Shown: piece after piece, positions 23,935-33,450 of the stretch
Layout: each line of letters begins with the position of its first letter
How positions within the stretch are numbered: position 1 is the first letter of the stretch
Origin: Thiotrichaceae bacterium
GTDB lineage: Bacteria > Pseudomonadota > Gammaproteobacteria > Thiotrichales > Thiotrichaceae
Direction of reading: 5' to 3'
DNA: 52,885 bases
Assembly: GCA_023144895.1 (NCBI GenBank)
Contig: JAGLEV010000061.1
Span: 1-52,885, forward strand
Program-made: the position numbers and the translations under genes
The notes under the pieces: generated by a model
What the model was told of the DNA's origin: nothing
Seen by the model: the letters and a program-made list of their open reading frames with translations, nothing else
The model's database searches: none

Positions 23935-25238
23935 TTGTTATTCAGTCCCTTCAGCCAGTCCAACTTCTGTTTAATTTTGATCTCCAGCCCTCGCTCCACA
24001 GGGAAGTAGTATTGCTTCTCCACTCCATCAGGAAAATAATTCTCCCCCGCTGCATAAGCATGCTTTTCATCATGAGCATAGCGATACTGTTTGCCATAAT
24101 CCAAAGACTCCATTAGCCCACTAGAAGCATTACGCAGGTGTATAGGCACTTCATCACTCGCTGAGCTTTTTACATCTTGCATTGCTGCTTTATAAGCCAT
24201 ATCAACCGCATTGCTTTTTGCTGCACTGGCAAGATAGATAACCGCTTGGGCAATAGCTAACTCCCCTTCAGGTGAGCCAAGACGCTCATACGTTTGCCAT
24301 GCATTCAGTGCTAGCGTTAAGGCACGTGGGTCGGCATTACCAATATCTTCTGATGCAATACGCACCACACGACGAGCAATATACAAGGGATCACAGCCTC
24401 CCTCTAGCATTCGACAAAGCCAATACAAGGAAGCATCAGGATCACTCCCTCGAACCGATTTATGCAGAGCTGAAATTTGCTCATAAAATAAATCTCCACC
24501 TTTATCAAAGCGTCGCAAAGAGGCTTGCACCACTTCAGCAATCACCTCATTATCAATATTCATCACACCATTATCATCAACTTCTGCAAGATCAGTCGCA
24601 ATCTCTAGCCAATTTAAAGCACGACGAGCATCACCATCCGCACTTTTTGTTAAAGCATTCATTCCTGTTTCGGTGAGCTGAATAGCAAACTCTGCAAGAC
24701 CATATTCTGCATTATTAATGGCTCGCTCAATGACTTCTTTAATGGCGGAATCGGGCAAAGTTTTTAATACATAGGTACGCACCCTAGATAACAGTGCATT
24801 ATTAAGTTCAAAGGAAGGATTTTCTGTGGTTGCACCAATAAAGAAAATAGTGCCATTCTCAATATAAGGTAAGAATACATCTTGTTGTGCTTTATTAAAA
24901 CGATGCACTTCATCAACAAAAAGCACTGTAGATTTAGCAAACATCTCACGATTTTGCTCAGCTTGTGTCATGGCAATACGAATATCTTTCACGCCTGACA
25001 GTACAGCAGAGAGATTAATAAACTCAGCACCCGATTGATGGGAAATTAATTTAGCAAGAGTAGTTTTTCCTGTTCCGGGAGGTCCCCAAAACAACATGGA
25101 ATGCAAACGATCCGTTTCAATCGCTTTTCTTAATGGTTTGTTCTTCGCAAGCAAGTGTTGTTGCCCAGCATAATCAGCTAGACAACGGGGACGCATACGA
25201 TCAGCTAATGGGCGATAATCATTGTTCATTATCGCCAA
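23931..25238 (-). CDS. rarA: replication-associated recombination protein A (MgsA/RarA AAA+ ATPase)
   Basis: RarA is a clamp-loader-like AAA+ ATPase that acts at stalled replication forks. The 435-residue protein begins with Y-R-P-L-A-D-R-M-R-P, then Walker A G-P-P-G-T-G-K-T-T at about residues 51-59, Walker B with D-E-V-H-R-F-N-K-A-Q-Q-D, the T-T-E-N-P-S-F-E-L-N sensor 1 region, the S-R-V arginine segment, and the C-terminal D-A-S-L-Y-W-L-C-R-M-L tetramerisation domain with V-P-I-H-L-R-N-A. It is the third gene of ftsK-lolA-rarA, a common gammaproteobacterial order, and starts 12 bases after lolA. Its stop meets the ppa terminator. Confidence 0.95.
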   Translation of the reverse strand: MAIMNNDYRPLADRMRPRCLADYAGQQHLLAKNKPLRKAIETDRLHSMLFWGPPGTGKTTLAKLISHQSGAEFINLSAVLSGVKDIRIAMTQAEQNREMFAKSTVLFVDEVHRFNKAQQDVFLPYIENGTIFFIGATTENPSFELNNALLSRVRTYVLKTLPDSAIKEVIERAINNAEYGLAEFAIQLTETGMNALTKSADGDARRALNWLEIATDLAEVDDNGVMNIDNEVIAEVVQASLRRFDKGGDLFYEQISALHKSVRGSDPDASLYWLCRMLEGGCDPLYIARRVVRIASEDIGNADPRALTLALNAWQTYERLGSPEGELAIAQAVIYLASAAKSNAVDMAYKAAMQDVKSSASDEVPIHLRNASSGLMESLDYGKQYRYAHDEKHAYAAGENYFPDGVEKQYYFPVERGLEIKIKQKLDWLKGLNNK

Positions 25239-25250
25239 TTGTAGCCTTTA

Positions 25251-25877
25251 TTAGATCGGTGTGCCAATCACATCAACCCCTGATGGTACTGAAAATCTAA
25301 ATTGCTTCACATTCACAGGACGATTTGAAGAAGTACTAAAAGTAATAACCGTCTTCTGACCTACTTTGTCATATAACACCATCTGCTTTAAGTTACCTTT
25401 GCTGTCCATTCCCATTTGAATCGCTTTAAAGTCATCTTGTTTACGATGTGGTTTTAAATAGAACCAATCCCAACCACTGGTTTTATCTTCCATTTCCGTC
25501 ACCTTAAACTGGCTATCAGGTACCGAGCGCTGAATAAGAATAATCGCTGGAGAGCTAGCAACCATACTTCTTAGTGGCTTAACAGTGACTTGATCAAGAT
25601 CAAGGTCATACATCCAGATATTTTTACCATCTGAAACGATTTGCTGTGGATCAGGTTGCTTATAAACCCAACGGAATTTGCCAGGTCGTTGTAAAACTAA
25701 ATGTCCCCGTACCGTTTCTTTAATACGCCCATTTTTACCATAAAGCTGCTGTACAAAGCTGCCTTGAATAGTATTAACTGAAGTAAAAAAACGATTTAAT
25801 TTTTTTCGTGCATCTGACTCAGCGTAACTTACCGATGCCAAACTAACGAGCAAAAGTGTTAACAATAACTTTTTCAT
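25251..25877 (-). CDS. lolA: outer-membrane lipoprotein carrier protein LolA
   Basis: LolA is the periplasmic chaperone that takes lipoproteins from LolCDE and hands them to LolB at the outer membrane. The 208-residue protein has a signal peptide (residues 1-19, ending S-Y-A) and the family pattern I-Q-G-S-F-V-Q-Q-L near residue 37, then G-H-L-V-L-Q-R-P-G-K-F-R-W-V-Y and I-V-S-D-G-K-N-I-W-M-Y-D-L-D-L-D-Q-V-T-V. The arginine of the first motif region and the R-P-G-K-F-R-W strand line the lipid-binding cavity in the family. It sits between ftsK and rarA with gaps of 14 and 12 bases, so the three genes are one operon. Confidence 0.94.
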   Translation of the reverse strand: MKKLLLTLLLVSLASVSYAESDARKKLNRFFTSVNTIQGSFVQQLYGKNGRIKETVRGHLVLQRPGKFRWVYKQPDPQQIVSDGKNIWMYDLDLDQVTVKPLRSMVASSPAIILIQRSVPDSQFKVTEMEDKTSGWDWFYLKPHRKQDDFKAIQMGMDSKGNLKQMVLYDKVGQKTVITFSTSSNRPVNVKQFRFSVPSGVDVIGTPI

Positions 25878-25891
25878 TATTTTCCTTATAT

Positions 25892-28447
25892 TTAATCTTT
25901 AATAGGTTCTGGAGCAAGTACTTCTCGTGTTCCATTGGACTGCACCGCACTCACAACACCCGCTTGTTCCATATCTTCAATCATTGTTGCCGCTCGATTG
26001 TAACCAACTTTTAGTCGACGTTGAAGATAAGAAATCGAAGCCCTACGAGATTCTGTAATAATATATACAGCTTGGTCGTAAAGCGGGTCTCTCTCAGATT
26101 CTTTTGCTAATGGTTCAAGACCAGGCACGGTAGAATTTTCTGGAGCTTCTTGTACGACAGCGGATATGTAATCTGGTTCACCCTGAGTTTTCACATAAGC
26201 AACAACTTCTTCCACCTCGTCATCACTCACATAAGCACCATGTATCCGTTGTGGCATGCCACTCCCTGGTGGAAGATACAACATATCACCCTGCCCTAAC
26301 AGTTGCTCTGCTCCGCCCTGATCAAGAATAGTACGTGAATCAACTTTCGTCGATACATTAAAAGAAATACGCGTAGGAATATTCGCTTTTATCAAGCCAG
26401 TAATTACATCAACAGAGGGACGCTGTGTTGCCAAAATAAGATGAATACCTGCGGCTCGCGCTTTTTGTGCTAATCGTGCAATCAGTTCCTCTACCTTTTT
26501 ACCCACAATCATCATCATATCGGCAAACTCATCCACAACGATAACAATTTGTGGCATGGGCTGAAGAGCCTGAGGAGTGACATTAAGGTTTTTAGTGGCA
26601 TCGTATAATGGATCAATAATAGGATCCCCTTCATCTAAGGCTTTTTTCACCTTCGCATTATAGCCCTCAAGGTTTCTTACCTTGACTTTTGACATCACTA
26701 AGTAACGACGTTCCATTTCACAAACACACCAACGCAAAGCGGCGGCAGCATCTTTCATGTCGGTAACAACAGGAGTCAGCAAGTGAGGAATATCATCATA
26801 AATGCTCAATTCCAGCATCTTAGGATCAATCATGATCATCTTTACTTCATCAGCCGTTGCTTTGTAGAGAAAACTAATGATCATAGCATTCACAGCAACT
26901 GACTTACCCGATCCTGTCGTACCCGCTACAAGCAAGTGTGGCATCTTAGCCAAATCTGCAACGACAGGTAATCCCGCAATATCCTTACCAAGGGCAACCG
27001 TTAATGCAGAGGTTGAGTTCTTAAATACATCGGACTCAACAATACTACCCATAGTCACCATATCTCTAGTGGTATTAGGCACTTCAAGTCCTATTGTTGT
27101 CTTTCCAGGAATAACCTCAACAATTCTGACACTATGTACACCCAAATTACGAGCTAAATCCTTAGAAAGCCCCGTCACTTTACTGACCTTGGTACTGGCA
27201 TTAAGTTGTAATTCAAAACGAGTGATCACAGGGCCAGGGTGCCATGAGTCGACCACCACGTCTTTAACACCAAAGTGCCTCAAAGCCTCAACAATATTAG
27301 TCGCCAACATCTCTAGCCGGATAGGATCATGGTCTTCTCTATCTGAAGGTGGTGCTAACAAATTTAATTCAGGTAGCTGAATTCTTTTATTTAGTGGCAC
27401 CCTAGGTTCTGATCGTTTTGATGGCGTAGTGAGTGCATCAGGTGTTGTTAAAGAAACCTTATTGGTTGCAGAGTAATCAACAACAGCAGTACTTGGACCT
27501 TCTACTAATTCTTTTAAATCAGGGAGAGGCTCAGTGATTACCTTTTTACTTTTTGACGTAGCGGTAACTGGTGGAGTTGCCAAAGGTCTTTTTGGTGACG
27601 ATGTTTTTTGTGATGGTGTTTTTAGTGACGATTTATTATCAACCGACTCCTCTTCCACTTCCATATATTTTAGTAATTGAATTTTTTTATCTTTTAGCCA
27701 CAACCATGCACCTGAGCCTGTAATCGTAGCACTGGTTCGAGTAAAAAAAGTTTCTTCTTTTGCTGGTAACTCTTGCTGTACTGTACCAGCAGAGACTGTT
27801 TTAGGCTCATCAAAACCCACCAGTTTCTCCATAAAGTTCATAATGGTATCACCGATTTTATCTAGAACCAGCGCCCATTTAATATCTGCAAATAAGGTAA
27901 GGCCAGCAAAGAATAATGAGACAAAGAGAAAAATAGCTCCCATTTCACCTACTTTAGAACCAAAACCCTTGGCCATAATTAAACCAAGAAATCCGCCGCC
28001 ACTATAGGGTAACTCAGCGCTAGGCCATAACAAAGCCGCTAAACCTGTCCCTGCGAAGAGTGCCAAAAATATACCAAGTAAAGACAACCAGCTATTAATT
28101 CCACCTCGAGGATTATTAGGGTTCTTTTTATAAGGAAAACGGAACATGAGCCAACCTGTTACCAGTAAGAGCACAGGAACAAGATAAGAGATATAACCAA
28201 AGAAACTATAAAGCAAGGTAGAGATATAAACACCTATCGGCCCCGCCCCATTTTGATAATCACTAGTATCACAAGGTGGAACACTGATTCTGAAAAAATG
28301 ACAGTCATCAGCGCTATAAGTAATCAAGGAAAGAAAGACAATCGCTGCAATACCAGAGAATATTAATATACTCGTTTGTTGTAGGCTAACCCGTTTAAAC
28401 TTATTTAGCTTAATTTTTACTTTAGCTGCTTTAGCCACATTAATCAC
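25892..28447 (-). CDS. ftsK: DNA translocase FtsK
   Basis: FtsK ties cell division to chromosome segregation: its membrane part joins the divisome and its motor pumps DNA at the septum and activates XerCD at dif. The 851-residue protein has about four to five N-terminal membrane segments (up to residue ~200), a short proline- and threonine-rich linker, and the motor: Walker A G-T-T-G-S-G-K-S near residue 510, Walker [11 protein letters not shown] near 640, and P-T-R-I-S-F-N-V. The last ~65 residues form the winged-helix gamma domain that reads KOPS sites ([21 protein letters not shown]). The linker is much shorter than in E. coli (1329 residues). It heads the ftsK-lolA-rarA operon. Confidence 0.97.
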   Translation of the reverse strand: MINVAKAAKVKIKLNKFKRVSLQQTSILIFSGIAAIVFLSLITYSADDCHFFRISVPPCDTSDYQNGAGPIGVYISTLLYSFFGYISYLVPVLLLVTGWLMFRFPYKKNPNNPRGGINSWLSLLGIFLALFAGTGLAALLWPSAELPYSGGGFLGLIMAKGFGSKVGEMGAIFLFVSLFFAGLTLFADIKWALVLDKIGDTIMNFMEKLVGFDEPKTVSAGTVQQELPAKEETFFTRTSATITGSGAWLWLKDKKIQLLKYMEVEEESVDNKSSLKTPSQKTSSPKRPLATPPVTATSKSKKVITEPLPDLKELVEGPSTAVVDYSATNKVSLTTPDALTTPSKRSEPRVPLNKRIQLPELNLLAPPSDREDHDPIRLEMLATNIVEALRHFGVKDVVVDSWHPGPVITRFELQLNASTKVSKVTGLSKDLARNLGVHSVRIVEVIPGKTTIGLEVPNTTRDMVTMGSIVESDVFKNSTSALTVALGKDIAGLPVVADLAKMPHLLVAGTTGSGKSVAVNAMIISFLYKATADEVKMIMIDPKMLELSIYDDIPHLLTPVVTDMKDAAAALRWCVCEMERRYLVMSKVKVRNLEGYNAKVKKALDEGDPIIDPLYDATKNLNVTPQALQPMPQIVIVVDEFADMMMIVGKKVEELIARLAQKARAAGIHLILATQRPSVDVITGLIKANIPTRISFNVSTKVDSRTILDQGGAEQLLGQGDMLYLPPGSGMPQRIHGAYVSDDEVEEVVAYVKTQGEPDYISAVVQEAPENSTVPGLEPLAKESERDPLYDQAVYIITESRRASISYLQRRLKVGYNRAATMIEDMEQAGVVSAVQSNGTREVLAPEPIKD

Positions 28448-28547
28448 CTAATGTAATTTATAATAAGATTATTTCAATTGCATAACAAATATAGCATTAA
28501 TTAAAATAAAAAAGTAGTTGTTTTCCATTCTTGCCACTTGAAATAAA

Positions 28548-29141
28548 CTACCTATCAGGTAACTTTTCCCCTCCTAAATTTTGCTGAATTTGCTGAAATG
28601 AAGACTCAACATCACTGATACTTTCTTGTAAAATATGAGAGACTCCCTGAGCACCTTCTTCTAGTGATCTAGAAAGCTCATTAACCGATTCATTCAGCAC
28701 ACCATTCAACTCAGAAACACCTTGTTGCAATAGCTTATTTAATTCCTCACCCATTTTATTAGCAGAACGATTAATCACTTGCACTAAAGTCTGTTTAAGA
28801 TCAACGCGCCAAACACCTTCGGTATATTTTAAAATAGTATGTGTTGGGATTCTTATATCAGAATGATTCTTTTTTCCTGCAAGAACTAAGCTGGTTGGAA
28901 TTTTATTAGACTCACTCCCTGTTGCTTCAAAAGAGAATCTTTTTAGAGAAAAGCGATCAGGATGAATATATTTCAAGTACCCTGTTGTATCCCAACTAAT
29001 CAGTTGTTTAGCACTATCCATTTTACCTTCTTGAATGGCAGTCCAAAATGCTTGTGCTACTGCTTTAGGTTCTGTTGGAGTATTATTTCCACAGCCACTC
29101 AAGGTGATCATGAGAAGAAAAAGAATGATTAACTGACGCAT
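28548..29141 (-). CDS. lipoprotein with NTF2-like domain and helical tail
   Basis: The 197-residue protein has a lipoprotein signal with lipobox L-S-G-C (residues 14-17). Residues about 25-115 (A-V-A-Q-A-F-W-T-A-I-Q-E-G-K-M-D-S-A-K-Q-L-I ... V-W-R-V-D) look like an NTF2-like/DUF4878 fold, in which a helix pair precedes a curved sheet ending in the W-R-V-D strand. Residues about 120-190 are strongly heptad-like (L-N-K-L-L-Q-Q-G-V-S-E-L-N-G-V-L), probably a long amphipathic helix or coiled coil. No function can be named. It lies between mtaB and ftsK on the same strand with gaps of 41 and 100 bases and may belong to the mtaB transcript. Confidence 0.6.
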   Translation of the reverse strand: MRQLIILFLLMITLSGCGNNTPTEPKAVAQAFWTAIQEGKMDSAKQLISWDTTGYLKYIHPDRFSLKRFSFEATGSESNKIPTSLVLAGKKNHSDIRIPTHTILKYTEGVWRVDLKQTLVQVINRSANKMGEELNKLLQQGVSELNGVLNESVNELSRSLEEGAQGVSHILQESISDVESSFQQIQQNLGGEKLPDR

Positions 29142-29182
29142 AAGGAATTACCAATATAAAGTGCATTTAAGCCTAGGAAAAA

Positions 29183-30481
29183 CTACAAAGAAGTATCGCT
29201 TATTATAGCGTTGACTACTTGATATTGTTCGTCATACGAAACTAAATCAGTGGACTTAATCAGGTTTTTTAGGTTTTGATCCAAGACAGTGGTGCGAACC
29301 TTTATATAGTTAGGGGTATATCCATGAAAAACAAGTTGACCTTCCTTGTTCTTTTTACCTGATTCCCAAAGCACAGAGGATTGAGTACCAGCATATCGTT
29401 GATAAAACTCACGTTTCATCTCTAAACCTAAGTGGCGCATTGCTAAGCTACGTTCTTTTTTTATCTGGCTAGACACGGGGTTAGGTAGTGATGCTGCTTT
29501 AGTATTAGCACGAGGAGAATAAGAAAAGACATGCAATTGACCAAAACCAATCTCAGCAACATAGTCAAGCGTTGCTTGCCATTCTTGCTCTGTTTCACCA
29601 GGAAAACCAACAATAATATCACTGGTCACATTAAAATGCGGAACTTGCTCACGAGCAGAGCGTATCAATTCAGCAAAATCAGCGGTTTTTGAGCGACGTG
29701 ACATGCGACGCAACACAGAATCAACACCACTCTGTATTGGCAAGTGCATATGGGGCATTAAACGAGGATTAGCAAATAACTCAAAAAAATCTTCAGGTAA
29801 ATCCCAAGGTTCAACCGAAGCAAAACGTACACGAGGAATATCAGTATCACGAAGAATGGCGACAACAAGTGTTTTCAAGGTACTATTAATATCAGCACCA
29901 TAACCACCAACATGTACGCCTGTTAGCACAACTTCTTGAACACCTTGACCGACCAAGCAATTGATTTCATCAATAATATCACCCACTAGACGGCTACGCT
30001 CCTCACCTCTAGCAATGGTTACAATACAATAAGTACAGCGATAACGACAACCATCTTGGATTTTAATAAAGGCACGTTGACGACCTCGTTGGAAAAGCGC
30101 ACTTTCATTGGGATCCATTGCAATCAATGGCATCGATTGAGAAGAGAATTTCTCCAAAACTAATTCTGGAAGCTGATCTTTTTGAGCATTAGAAATCACT
30201 AAATCCACACCCAAAGTATGAGCCAACTCATCACCTTTCAATGAAGAATAACAACCTGTGACGACCAAATAGCTCTCTGGTCGTTGGCGATAAAGACGAT
30301 TAAATAATTGGCGTGACTTACGCTCAGCATCAGAAGTCACTGCACAGGTATTAACAATAATAACATCGGCTTCATCTGGCTCAGCTGTCATTGAATGACC
30401 TTTGAGCATGAAGCTTGCGCTCCACTGTTCTAGCTCGGCTTCATTCAACCGACAACCTAGTGCCTTAATATATATTTTCAT
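29183..30481 (-). CDS. mtaB: tRNA N6-threonylcarbamoyladenosine(37) C2-methylthiotransferase
   Basis: MtaB is a radical-SAM enzyme with two iron-sulfur clusters that turns t6A37 into ms2t6A37 in tRNAs reading ANN codons. The 432-residue protein has the N-terminal UPF0004 domain (I-K-A-L-G-C-R-L-N-E-A-E, then N-T-C-A-V-T and V-T-G-C-Y-S), which binds the second cluster through its three cysteines; the radical-SAM motif C-x3-C-x2-C in G-C-R-Y-R-C-T-Y-C near residues 146-153; and a C-terminal TRAM-like segment of about 60 residues. The G-C-R-L-N start and overall length fit MtaB rather than MiaB or RimO. It follows ppiD by 22 bases on the same strand. Confidence 0.9.
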   Translation of the reverse strand: MKIYIKALGCRLNEAELEQWSASFMLKGHSMTAEPDEADVIIVNTCAVTSDAERKSRQLFNRLYRQRPESYLVVTGCYSSLKGDELAHTLGVDLVISNAQKDQLPELVLEKFSSQSMPLIAMDPNESALFQRGRQRAFIKIQDGCRYRCTYCIVTIARGEERSRLVGDIIDEINCLVGQGVQEVVLTGVHVGGYGADINSTLKTLVVAILRDTDIPRVRFASVEPWDLPEDFFELFANPRLMPHMHLPIQSGVDSVLRRMSRRSKTADFAELIRSAREQVPHFNVTSDIIVGFPGETEQEWQATLDYVAEIGFGQLHVFSYSPRANTKAASLPNPVSSQIKKERSLAMRHLGLEMKREFYQRYAGTQSSVLWESGKKNKEGQLVFHGYTPNYIKVRTTVLDQNLKNLIKSTDLVSYDEQYQVVNAIISDTSL

Positions 30482-30503
30482 ACGACACTTAGCCTTAAAT
30501 ACA

Positions 30504-32396
30504 CTATTGCTCAGTACTTAAACGATCAATAAATATCTCAACATCCGCATTTTCACGTAAAGCTTGCATTGTTGCTACACGCTCACGGTTGCCAGTGTAA
30601 TTTGCCCATTGATTTTGTGCTTCTTCGCTTGGCTCCTCTGCATTATCTTTAACCGCGGTCAAAGCAATAATAGATGCATCTCCATTAGCATTTGTTAGCT
30701 GAGTAAACACTTTCTTACCTTCTTCTGGTGCACTTAGCTTAAATGCTGCGGTCACTAGTTGCCGAGATAACTCATTATTGCTACGTTCTAATCCATCATG
30801 CTTCACAACTTTACTTGCATCATCACCTAACGTAGCAAAATCACCTGCTTCAGAAACGGTCTTATATAAGCCATCGATTTTAGTTTTAAGCTGCTCTCGT
30901 GCTTGTTTATTCTTAACGAGCTCAGTCACTTTATCTTTTACATCATCTAAACTACGTGGCTTTGGAGTTTTATGCTCAGCAAGACGTACAACGATAATAT
31001 GGTCAGGTGTTAATTCAATCAGTGCCGAGTTAATACCCGCATTTAATACTTTATTTGAAAATGCCGCTTCAATCAGTTCACGATTTTTAAAAATACCTGT
31101 CGCGGTAGTACGACTAAATAAGGCACTGGTTTGAATCGCCACTCCCGTTGCTTTTGCTGCGGGATCTAAGCTACCATCATTTTCAAATGATGCGTTCTTT
31201 AGCTTGTCATACATACCATCAAATTGCTTATCAGCTTCTTCTGCAAGATAACTCTTACGAATTTCTTCCTTAGCATCTTCAAAAGATTGCGTCTTCTCTG
31301 CAACTAAAGCAAGCACCTTAATAATCTCAATACCATTCGTTGTTTCGACAGGAGCACTAACTTCCCCCGCTTTGCCAGCAAAAACCGCTTTTTCAAAATC
31401 AGCCGCGATCACTCCTTGTTTTATAAAACCAATCACTTCACCTGACTCAGCAAATACCGTATCATCTTCACCCGCTTCCATTGCTTGCTCGAAAGTCTTC
31501 TTACCTGATTGAATGGATTGATAAATGGCTTCAGCCTTAGCCATTGCTTGTGCTTTATCTTGTGTCTCTGTGATACTCACCCGAATATGGCTGGCTTTAA
31601 ATTTACCTTTAGTAATAAAGCGCTCAGTATCGTCTTGATAATAACCTAATAAGTCATCATTACTTGCCTCTAGCGTCTTAGCAAGAGAGTCCTTGCTTAA
31701 CTCAACATAGGCTAAGCTAACTTGCTCTTCCGTTTGAAACCGCTTAGGGTTTTCTTTGTAATAAGTCGCGATAGCCTCATCAGTAATCACAATATCTTTG
31801 AGAATATCTGCAACTTTTATCTCAAAGACTTCAATATCACGCTTTTGACTATCCAGTTGATGTAACTGACTGGCTTCTAGACTAGAAACTAAAGCGGTAT
31901 CACTCACTGCATCAAGGAATTGATTCTCAGTCACTGAATTACGCAGACCTTCTTCATAAGATTTACGAGTACGTCCTGCTGATTGCATCACAAGGTTATA
32001 TTGCTCTGGGCTAAACTGACCATCACGTTGAAACTGAGGAACCCCATGAATAATACCTAACACTTCAGCATTACTTGCACGATAACCATGATGGCTAGCA
32101 TGTTGAGCAGCAACTTTTCTATTAATTAAGCTTTCCAGCGCAGATTGACGCAAACCTGCATCTAAGCCTTGAGGTAGCTTACCACCAAACATTGCCGCCA
32201 TTCGTTGACGCTGTGACGAAACTTCTTGTTGTACTTCACGTTTTGTGACTTCCTCCCCATCAATGATCGCTATCGCTCCGTTACCACCACCACTAAAGTA
32301 CTCATTGATGCCAAACAAAGCAAAGGGAATACTAATGAGGCCAACAATAAGGTAGGCAATCCAACCTTTGGCATTATCATGAATTGATTGAAGCAT
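30504..32396 (-). CDS. ppiD: PpiD-type periplasmic chaperone/peptidyl-prolyl isomerase
   Basis: PpiD is an inner-membrane-anchored chaperone at the Sec exit site that helps fold outer-membrane proteins. The 630-residue protein has one N-terminal membrane anchor (G-W-I-A-Y-L-I-V-G-L-I-S-I-P-F, about residues 11-30), a SurA-like N-domain with E-V-Q-Q-E-V-S-S-Q-R-Q-R-M, a parvulin-type domain (about 265-360: F-K-A-S-H-I-R-V, then G-E-V-I-G-F and V-E-T-T-N-G-I-E-I-I-K-V), and a C-terminal helical domain. The position right after hupB and the tRNAs is the conserved gammaproteobacterial place. It leads a group with mtaB. A terminator at 32521 separates it from the tRNA genes. Confidence 0.93.
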   Translation of the reverse strand: MLQSIHDNAKGWIAYLIVGLISIPFALFGINEYFSGGGNGAIAIIDGEEVTKREVQQEVSSQRQRMAAMFGGKLPQGLDAGLRQSALESLINRKVAAQHASHHGYRASNAEVLGIIHGVPQFQRDGQFSPEQYNLVMQSAGRTRKSYEEGLRNSVTENQFLDAVSDTALVSSLEASQLHQLDSQKRDIEVFEIKVADILKDIVITDEAIATYYKENPKRFQTEEQVSLAYVELSKDSLAKTLEASNDDLLGYYQDDTERFITKGKFKASHIRVSITETQDKAQAMAKAEAIYQSIQSGKKTFEQAMEAGEDDTVFAESGEVIGFIKQGVIAADFEKAVFAGKAGEVSAPVETTNGIEIIKVLALVAEKTQSFEDAKEEIRKSYLAEEADKQFDGMYDKLKNASFENDGSLDPAAKATGVAIQTSALFSRTTATGIFKNRELIEAAFSNKVLNAGINSALIELTPDHIIVVRLAEHKTPKPRSLDDVKDKVTELVKNKQAREQLKTKIDGLYKTVSEAGDFATLGDDASKVVKHDGLERSNNELSRQLVTAAFKLSAPEEGKKVFTQLTNANGDASIIALTAVKDNAEEPSEEAQNQWANYTGNRERVATMQALRENADVEIFIDRLSTEQ

Positions 32397-32520
32397 AATT
32401 ATAGTTTTCTGTTATTTAATTTATTATGAAGAGCAAGATAGCATGCGTATCCTCTGGATAGTACTGAATACTGAACCATAAGCCTAGTACATATTGTAGA
32501 AGCAGTAATCGATACGCATA

Positions 32521-32547
32521 AAAAAGGACGCTAAAAGCGTCCTTTTT
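32521..32547 (-). terminator. rho-independent terminator after tRNA-Asp
   Basis: A perfect 12-bp stem, AAAAAGGACGCT / AGCGTCCTTTTT (32521-32532 and 32536-32547), closes on an AAA loop. It is followed by a T run in either direction and so can stop transcripts from both sides. It lies six bases after tRNA-Asp and about 125 bases before ppiD. Confidence 0.85.
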
Positions 32548-32553
32548 AAATAG

Positions 32554-32630
32554 TGGCGGAGCGGACGGGACTCGAACCCGCGACCCCTGGCGTGACAGGC
32601 CAGTATTCTAACCAACTGAACTACCGCTCC
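32554..32630 (-). tRNA. tRNA-Asp (GTC)
   Basis: On the minus strand the 77 bases fold into a full cloverleaf: acceptor GGAGCGG with CCGCTCC, D arm with GTTCAGTTGGTTAG, anticodon arm CTGGC-CTGTCAC-GCCAG with anticodon GTC, T arm G-G-G-T-T-C-G-A-G-T-C-C-C, discriminator G and an encoded CCA. Sequence is close to E. coli tRNA-Asp. It follows tRNA-Val by four bases and shares its transcript. Confidence 0.97.
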
Positions 32631-32634
32631 ACTA

Positions 32635-32710
32635 TGGTGGGTGATGAGAGATTTGAACTCCCGACATTCGCCTTGTAAGGGCGACGCTCTACCAACTGAG
32701 CTAATCACCC
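32635..32710 (-). tRNA. tRNA-Val (TAC)
   Basis: On the minus strand the 76 bases have acceptor GGGTGAT with ATCACCC, D arm TAGCTCAGTTGGTAGAGC, anticodon loop CTTACAA with anticodon TAC, T arm with GTTCAAATC, and an encoded CCA. It is the first of the two tRNA genes between hupB and ppiD, a place where tRNAs are common in gammaproteobacteria. Confidence 0.97.
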
Positions 32711-32768
32711 GCTGCTGTTCAGCGAGGATGCGAATAATAAATGATCTTTTTTAAGATTACTAGCCCTA

Positions 32769-32796
32769 ATTTTATTCTTTTTTCATCTTCTTACAA
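32769..32796 (-). promoter_or_regulatory. candidate sigma-70 promoter of the tRNA pair
   Basis: Minus-strand TTGTAA (32796-32791) and TAAAAT (32774-32769) are spaced by 16 bases and point at tRNA-Val, whose first base is about 60 bases downstream. A GC-rich stretch (TTAGGGC) follows the -10 box. The match is good but not experimentally supported. Confidence 0.4.
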
Positions 32797-32823
32797 ATCA
32801 GCCACTTAATTTCAAGGTAGCTT

Positions 32824-33096
32824 TCAGTTTACTGCGTCTTTTAAAGCCTTTCCTGCTCTGAATGCAGGGACTTTTGAAGCAGCAATCTTTAATGGCTCAC
32901 CAGTACGAGGATTACGACCTGTACGAGCTTTACGGTCACGTACCAAGAAAGTACCAAAACCAATTAATGTGATTTGCTCACCTTTACCCATTTCTTCGCT
33001 AATAGCCTCTACTATTGCTTTGTATGTCTTCTCTGTATCAGCTTTAGTTAAGCCTGATTTTGTTGCTACTGCATCGATTAATTGTGACTTATTCAT
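32824..33096 (-). CDS. hupB: DNA-binding protein HU-beta
   Basis: HU is a small nucleoid protein that bends DNA without much sequence preference. The 90-residue protein has M-N-K-S-Q-L-I-D-A-V-A, G-F-G-T-F-L-V-R-D-R-K-A-R, and the signature arm G-R-N-P-R-T-G-E-P-L-K-I with the proline that intercalates into DNA, ending K-A-L-K-D-A-V-N. Its place between lon and ppiD is the usual one for hupB. A 354-base gap upstream should hold its own promoter. The same G-R-N-P-x-T-G arm recurs in a secreted peptide at 49091-49342. Confidence 0.96.
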   Translation of the reverse strand: MNKSQLIDAVATKSGLTKADTEKTYKAIVEAISEEMGKGEQITLIGFGTFLVRDRKARTGRNPRTGEPLKIAASKVPAFRAGKALKDAVN

Positions 33097-33450
33097 TTGT
33101 TTATTACCTTCGTTATTAAAATGTGTACATGTACCTAAAATACAAGCAATTCAGTAATAGTTGTCGTATTTTTCATTGTTACGCCTTCAAATGCTTCAAG
33201 CTGTCTCTAGTGACTACGAGTATTTGTAATCTGACCCCGCCAGTGAATGAAGCAATGCAACCAAAACGCGGCTCATTTATACCAGTGTGGGATTTGCACT
33301 GTCAACCGTTAATCGATAATAAACACCGAAAATAATTGCGATTTTTCTGAATAGAATTTTTTTGGTCAGGGGGATTGTTTTGTTTTTTGTAGATTTTATA
33401 TGCACATGCCTAGCGCTCCGCCAAGGGGACTTTGACGGAGTTATTCTGCT
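33097..33450. other. 354-bp gap between lon and hupB
   Basis: No gene is supported; a 70-codon plus-strand frame inside has no ribosome-binding site and odd composition. The right end contains the lon hairpin (33416-33440). The part next to hupB is AT-rich and is the likely hupB promoter region. Confidence 0.5.
33416..33440 (-). terminator. hairpin after lon
   Basis: CTCCGTCAAAG and CCTTGGCGGAG (minus strand) pair over 11 positions with one mismatch and one G-T pair around a three-base loop, 11 bases after the lon stop. There is no clear T run after it, so it may be a weak terminator or an mRNA-stabilising hairpin. Confidence 0.4.

Noticed and set aside
24272-24676. 134-codon plus-strand open frame inside rarA
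   Set aside because: Antisense to conserved rarA sequence; histidine- and glutamine-rich composition is the mirror of rarA codons.
26877-27380. 167-codon plus-strand open frame inside ftsK
   Set aside because: It lies fully antisense to a clearly conserved ftsK motor region, has no ribosome-binding site and an amino acid mix typical of an antisense shadow.
33123-33335. 70-codon plus-strand frame in the lon-hupB gap
   Set aside because: No ribosome-binding site, cysteine- and proline-rich random look, and it covers the place expected for the hupB promoter.
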